From Stictocephala bisonia (taxonomy: Eukaryota > Arthropoda > Insecta > Hemiptera > Membracidae), in the NCBI GenBank assembly GCA_035578905.1, contig JAQJVL010000004.1:6073175-6137174 (forward strand): DNA of 64,000 bases, read 5' to 3'. Under the pieces are notes generated by a model, which did no database searches, was not told where the DNA came from, and saw only the letters and a program-made list of their open reading frames with translations. Positions 59,931 to 64,000 of this stretch are shown here, piece after piece. Numbering within the stretch: the first letter of the stretch is position 1; each line of letters starts with the position of its first letter. Made by a program: the position numbers and the translations under genes.

Positions 59931-60417
59931 TAGCGTAGGAATGATGAGCATCAAGAAAACACGTATTTAGAGAAATTCAATATAATATGGTTTATGTGAA
60001 TGAGTGCACCGAAAGAAAAATGTGTGTTTAGAGGAATTTTCATCAAATATGGTTCAGTGAAGGAATTTTGTACATGCGGAGTTATTGATCTACCCGCCCG
60101 TCTCTACACGTATTGATTGATTGTTAATATTGATAACCTCTAAGAGTAAGACGTATTCAAAGGAATTCCCTCCAATTGGATTATGTGGCAGAATGAAAAG
60201 TGGGCCAAGATGAATAAAAAATTATATTTAAAAAATTATAAAAAATACAGGCTATTTAGAGCCTCCAATTCCATCTAACATGGTTTAGAGAAAGAAAGAT
60301 TCACCTTCCTTCCAGAAAAATTCCTTCAAACACGGCCCAGTGCAAGGATGAATATGAATATTGATAATTAACAGTAAATATTATTTAATTGTTATTACCA
60401 CCTAACCTCCTGTAAGG
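59931..60417. other. AT-rich unique sequence, no gene seen
   Basis: Two loosely repeated phrases (ATATGGTTTA/ATATGGTTCA near 59925, 59985, 60048) may be an old low-copy repeat. CTACCCGCCCGTCTCTACACGT (given as 22 bases split: CTACCCGCCC, GTCTCTACACGT) near 60091-60112 resembles a single unit of the CACCCGCCCATACACGTAC minisatellite. Confidence 0.4.
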
Positions 60418-62765
60418 GTTTAAATAACAGTTTAATCCACCTATCCCAAGCGTGTGAATTACAGTTTGACCCACCTATCTCAAGGTTATAAGTTACAGTT
60501 TGACCCACCTACCTCAAGGGTGTATGTAACAGTTTGATCCACCTATCTCAAGGTTATAAGTTACAGTTTGACCCACCTACCTAAAGGGTGTATGTAACAG
60601 TTTGATCCACCTATCTCAAGGTTATAAGTTACAGTTTGACCCACCTATCTCAAGGGTGTATGTAACAGTTTGATCCACCTATCTCAAGGTTATAAGTTAC
60701 AGTTTGACCCACCTACCTCAAGGGTGTATGTAACAGTTTGATCCACCTATCCCAAGCGTGTGAATTACAGTTTGACCCACCTATCTCAAGGTTATAAGTT
60801 ACAGTTTGACCCACCTACCTCAAGGGTGTATGTAACAGTTTGATCCACCTATCTCAAGGTTATAAGTTACAGTTTGACCCACCTATCTCAAGGGTGTATG
60901 TAACAGTTTAATCCACCTATCCCAAGCGTGTGAATTACAGTTTGACCCACCTATCTCAAGGTTATAAGTTACAGTTTGACCCACCTACCTCAAGGGTGTA
61001 TGTAACAGTTTGATCCACCTATCTCAAGGTTATAAGTTACAGTTTGACCCACCTATCTCAAGGTTTTAAGTTACAGTTTGACCCACCTATCTCAAGAGTG
61101 TAAGTCACAGTTTGATCCACCTATCTCAAGGTTATCAGTTTGACCCACCTACCTCAAGGGTGTAAGTAACAGTTTGATCCATCTATCTCAAGGTTATAAG
61201 TTACAGTTTTGACCCACTTACCTCAAGAGTGTAAGTCACAGTTTGATCCACCTATCTCAAAGTTATAAGTTACAGTTTGAACCACTTACCTCAAGGGTGT
61301 AAGTAAACAGTTACAGTCACAAGGGTGTAAGTTACAGTTTGACCCACCTACCTCAAGGGTGTATGTAACAGTTTGATCCACCTACCTCAAGGGTGTATGT
61401 AACAGTTTGACCCACCTACCTCAAGGGTGTAAGTTACAGTTTGACCCACCTACCTCAAGGGTGTAAGTTACAGTTTGACCCACCTACCTCAAGGGTGTAA
61501 GTAACAGTTTGACCCACCTACCTCAAGGGTGTAAGTTACAGTTTGACCCACCTACCTCAAGGGTGTAAGTTACAGTTTGACCCACCTACCTCAAGGGTGT
61601 AAGTAACAGTTTGATCCACCTATCTCAAAGAAGTTAAAGCTTGATCCACCTACCTCAAGGGTACAAGTCACAGTTTAATCCTCCTACTTCAAGGGTACAA
61701 GTCACAGTTTAATCCTCCTACTTCAAGGGTGTAAGTCACAGTTTGACCCACCTACCTCAATGGTGTAAGTCACAGTTTAATCCACCTAGCTCAAGGGTGT
61801 AAGTGTAAATCACAGTTTGATTCGTCTACCTCAAGGATGTAAGTCACAGTTTAATGCACCTAGCTCAAGGGTGTAAGTTACAGTTTAATGCACCTAGCTC
61901 AAGGGTGTAAGTTACAGATTGACCCACCTACCTCAAGGGTGTAAGTTACAGTTTGACCCACCTACCTCAAGGGTGTAAGTTACAGTTTGACCCACCTACC
62001 TCAAGGGTGTAAGTTACAGTTTGACCCATCTACCTCAAGGGTGTTAGTTACAGTTTGACCCACCTACCTCAAGGGTGTAAGTTACAGTTTGACCCACCTA
62101 CCTCAAGGGTGTAAGTTACAGTTTGACCCACCTACCTCAAGGGTGTAAGTTACAGTTTGACCCACCTACCTCAAGGGTGTAAGTTACAGTTTCACCCACC
62201 TACCTCAAAGGTGTAAGTTACAGTTTGACCCACCTACCTCAAGGGTGTATGTTACAGTTTGACCCACCTACCTCAAGGGTGTAAGTTACAGTTTGACCCA
62301 CCTACCTCAAGGATGTAAGTTACAGCTTGACCCACCTACCTCAAGGGTGTAAGTTACAGTTTGACCCACCTACCTCAAGGGTGTAAGTCACAGTTTAATG
62401 CACCTAGCTCAAGGGTGTAAGTTACAGTTTAATCAACCTACCTCAAGGGTACAAGTCACAGTTTGATTCGTCTACCTCAAGGTTATAAGTTACAGTTTAA
62501 TCCTCCTACCTCAAGGGTACAAGTCACAGTTTGATTCGTCTACCTCAAGGTTATAAGTTACAGTTTGACTCACCTACCTCAAGGATGTAAGTCACAGTTT
62601 AATTCACCTAGCTCAAGGGTGTAAGTGTAAATCACAGTTTGATTCGTCTACCTCAAGGTTATAAGTTACAGTTTGACCCACCTACCTCAAGGGTGTAAGT
62701 AACAGTTTGATCCACCTATTTCAAAGAAGTTAAAGCTTGATCCACCTACCTCAAGTGAATAAATC
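60418..62765. repeat. 34-bp minisatellite (ACAGTTTGACCCACCTACCT), about 70 copies
   Basis: The common unit is ACAGTTTGACCCACCTACCT then CAAGGGTGTAAGTT. Subtypes differ at (C/T)CCACCTA(T/C)CTCAAGG and in the tail (GTGTATGTA, TTATAAGTT, GTACAAGTC). The left third is a regular alternation of two to three subtypes. The right half (61930-62390) is a homogeneous run. A few units have deletions (CAAAGAAGTTAAAGC near 61628 and 62730). No open frame persists. Confidence 0.97.
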
Positions 62766-62879
62766 ACAGTTCTTTCCACCCACTTAAAGTACCACAGCAA
62801 TTTCTTAAAGTATTTTTACCATGATATATATTTTGATTGGTAATTAAAATGTGAGTATTACTGATTTTATTTCATTACC

Positions 62880-63050
62880 ACTTAGACATACCAGTCATAA
62901 CTTAGACATACTAGTCATAACTTAGACATACCAGTCATAATTTAGACATACCAGTCAGACATACTAGTCATAACTTAGACATACCAGTCATAACTTGGAC
63001 ATACCAGTCATAACTTAGACATACCAGTCATAACTTAGACATACCAGTCA
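62880..63050. repeat. 20-bp minisatellite (ACTTAGACATACCAGTCATA), about 9 copies
   Basis: Short regular array with single changes (CCAGT/CTAGT, TAGAC/TGGAC) and one unit truncated near 62955-62965. Confidence 0.94.
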
Positions 63051-63304
63051 GCGTAAAATAAATTGTATCTCATTACATTTATAGAAATTAGTAAAATAAC
63101 ATGTAATATACTTTTATTGCGAGTGTTATTTGTTCTTTTAACAATCTCCTATCACTATTGGTTTATTTTGTAAAATGTTATGTAAAATGAAACAAAAGTT
63201 GGCGTATTTGAATGTCCACAGTTGATTTAAATGGAGGATCCGACATGCATTTTACAATACCTGTGAGTTAATTACCCGAAACAATGTAGAAATCCGATAT
63301 AGAT
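63051..63304. other. AT-rich unique sequence, no gene seen
   Basis: Nothing recognised between the last two arrays. Confidence 0.5.
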
Positions 63305-64000
63305 TTGATTTAAACGTCACCGGGCTAATGAGTGGGCAGCACGTGAGGCCGTTACCCTCCCCTCCCACTGGCTGTTGGCTTTTACACAATATGGTTCTAA
63401 ATATGACGTTCTACAATGTATGTGTCGTTGAGATTTGGTTGAAACGTTACCGGGCTAATGAGCGGGCAGCACGTGAGGCCGTTACCTTCCCACTGGCTGA
63501 TGGCTTTTACACAATACGGTTCTAAATACGACGTTCTACAATGTATGTGTCGTTGAGATTTGGTTGAAACGTTGCCTGGCTAATGAGCGGGCAGCACGTG
63601 AGGCCGTTACCTTCCCACTGGCTGATGGCTTTTACACAATACGGTTCTAAATACGACGTTCTACAATGTATGTGTCGTTGAGATTTGGTTGAAACGTTGC
63701 CGGGCTAATGATCGGGCAGCACGTAAGGCCGTTACCTTCCCACTAGCTGATGGCTTTTACACAATATGGTTCTAAATACGACGTTCTACAATGTATGTGT
63801 CGTTGAGATTTGGTTGAAACGTTGCCGGGCTAATGAGCGGGCAGCACGTTAGACCGTTACCTTCCCACTAGCTGATGATTTTACACAATATGGTTCTAAA
63901 TACGACGTTCAATAATGTATGTGTCGTTGAGATTTGGTTGAAACGTTGCCGGGCTAATGAGCGGGCAGCACGTAAGGCCGTTACCTTCCCACTGGCTGAT
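63305..64000. repeat. About 125-bp tandem repeat running off the right edge
   Basis: Units share GAGATTTGGTTGAAACGTTG, CCGGGCTAATGAGCGGGCAG, CACGTGAGGCCGTTACCTTC and ACGACGTTCTACAATGTATG. GGGCTAATGA anchors lie near 63323, 63452, 63577, 63702, 63826 and 63951. The first unit is the most diverged. The array continues beyond the window, so its length is unknown. The 65-codon frame at 63328-63525 is an artefact. Confidence 0.95.

Overview
The window looks like gene-poor, AT-rich nuclear DNA of an animal, most likely an insect or another arthropod. The evidence is indirect. The recognisable proteins are two non-LTR retrotransposon polymerases (one RTE/BovB-type, one Jockey-type), there are tRNA-type SINE heads and a short inverted-repeat DNA element, and there is no bacterial-style gene packing. 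I could not name the species. I found no host gene that I can support. Nearly all longer open frames are by-products of tandem repeats whose unit length is a multiple of three.

By my rough tally about 45% of the 64 kb is tandem arrays with units of 20-150 bp, more than two dozen of them. The main ones are: 1-615 (122-bp higher-order unit), 1207-1624 (36 bp), 2885-3960 (66 bp), 5127-5690 (about 77 bp), 7020-10690 (102 bp, about 36 copies), 12000-14051 (57 bp, 36 copies), 15300-15965 (60 bp), 20655-21520 (42 bp), 22690-25985 (28 bp), 26205-27340 (about 120 bp), 27975-28845 (72 bp), 32553-33213 (110 bp), 35990-38625 (83 bp), 40110-42303 (34/38 bp), 43700-44250 (66 bp), 46370-46960 (46 bp), 55845-57527 (62 bp), 60418-62765 (34 bp) and 63305 to the window end (about 125 bp). 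Several show higher-order periodicity. The rest is AT-rich unique sequence with degraded mobile elements.

The most informative region is 47.0-51.5 kb. A full-length RTE-type LINE lies on the minus strand, flanked by a 13-bp target-site duplication. Its single frame of about 991 codons is broken by one in-frame stop and by a 975-bp insertion in the endonuclease domain. The insertion is bounded by a 9-bp direct repeat, preserves the frame, and consists mostly of a GC-rich minisatellite in two opposite orientations. It therefore resembles a foldback transposon whose arms are tandem repeats. The same minisatellite family recurs at 2.9 kb and 18.7 kb, with single-unit traces elsewhere. A second foldback-like structure, with arms of about 140 bp built from a different minisatellite, lies at 53.17-54.93 kb. 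A third case links repeats and transposons: the 57-bp array at 12.0-14.05 kb lies between a tRNA-like SINE head and an A-rich tail, and each unit carries a Pol III B-box or near-match. Mobile elements therefore seem to seed and spread minisatellites in this region.
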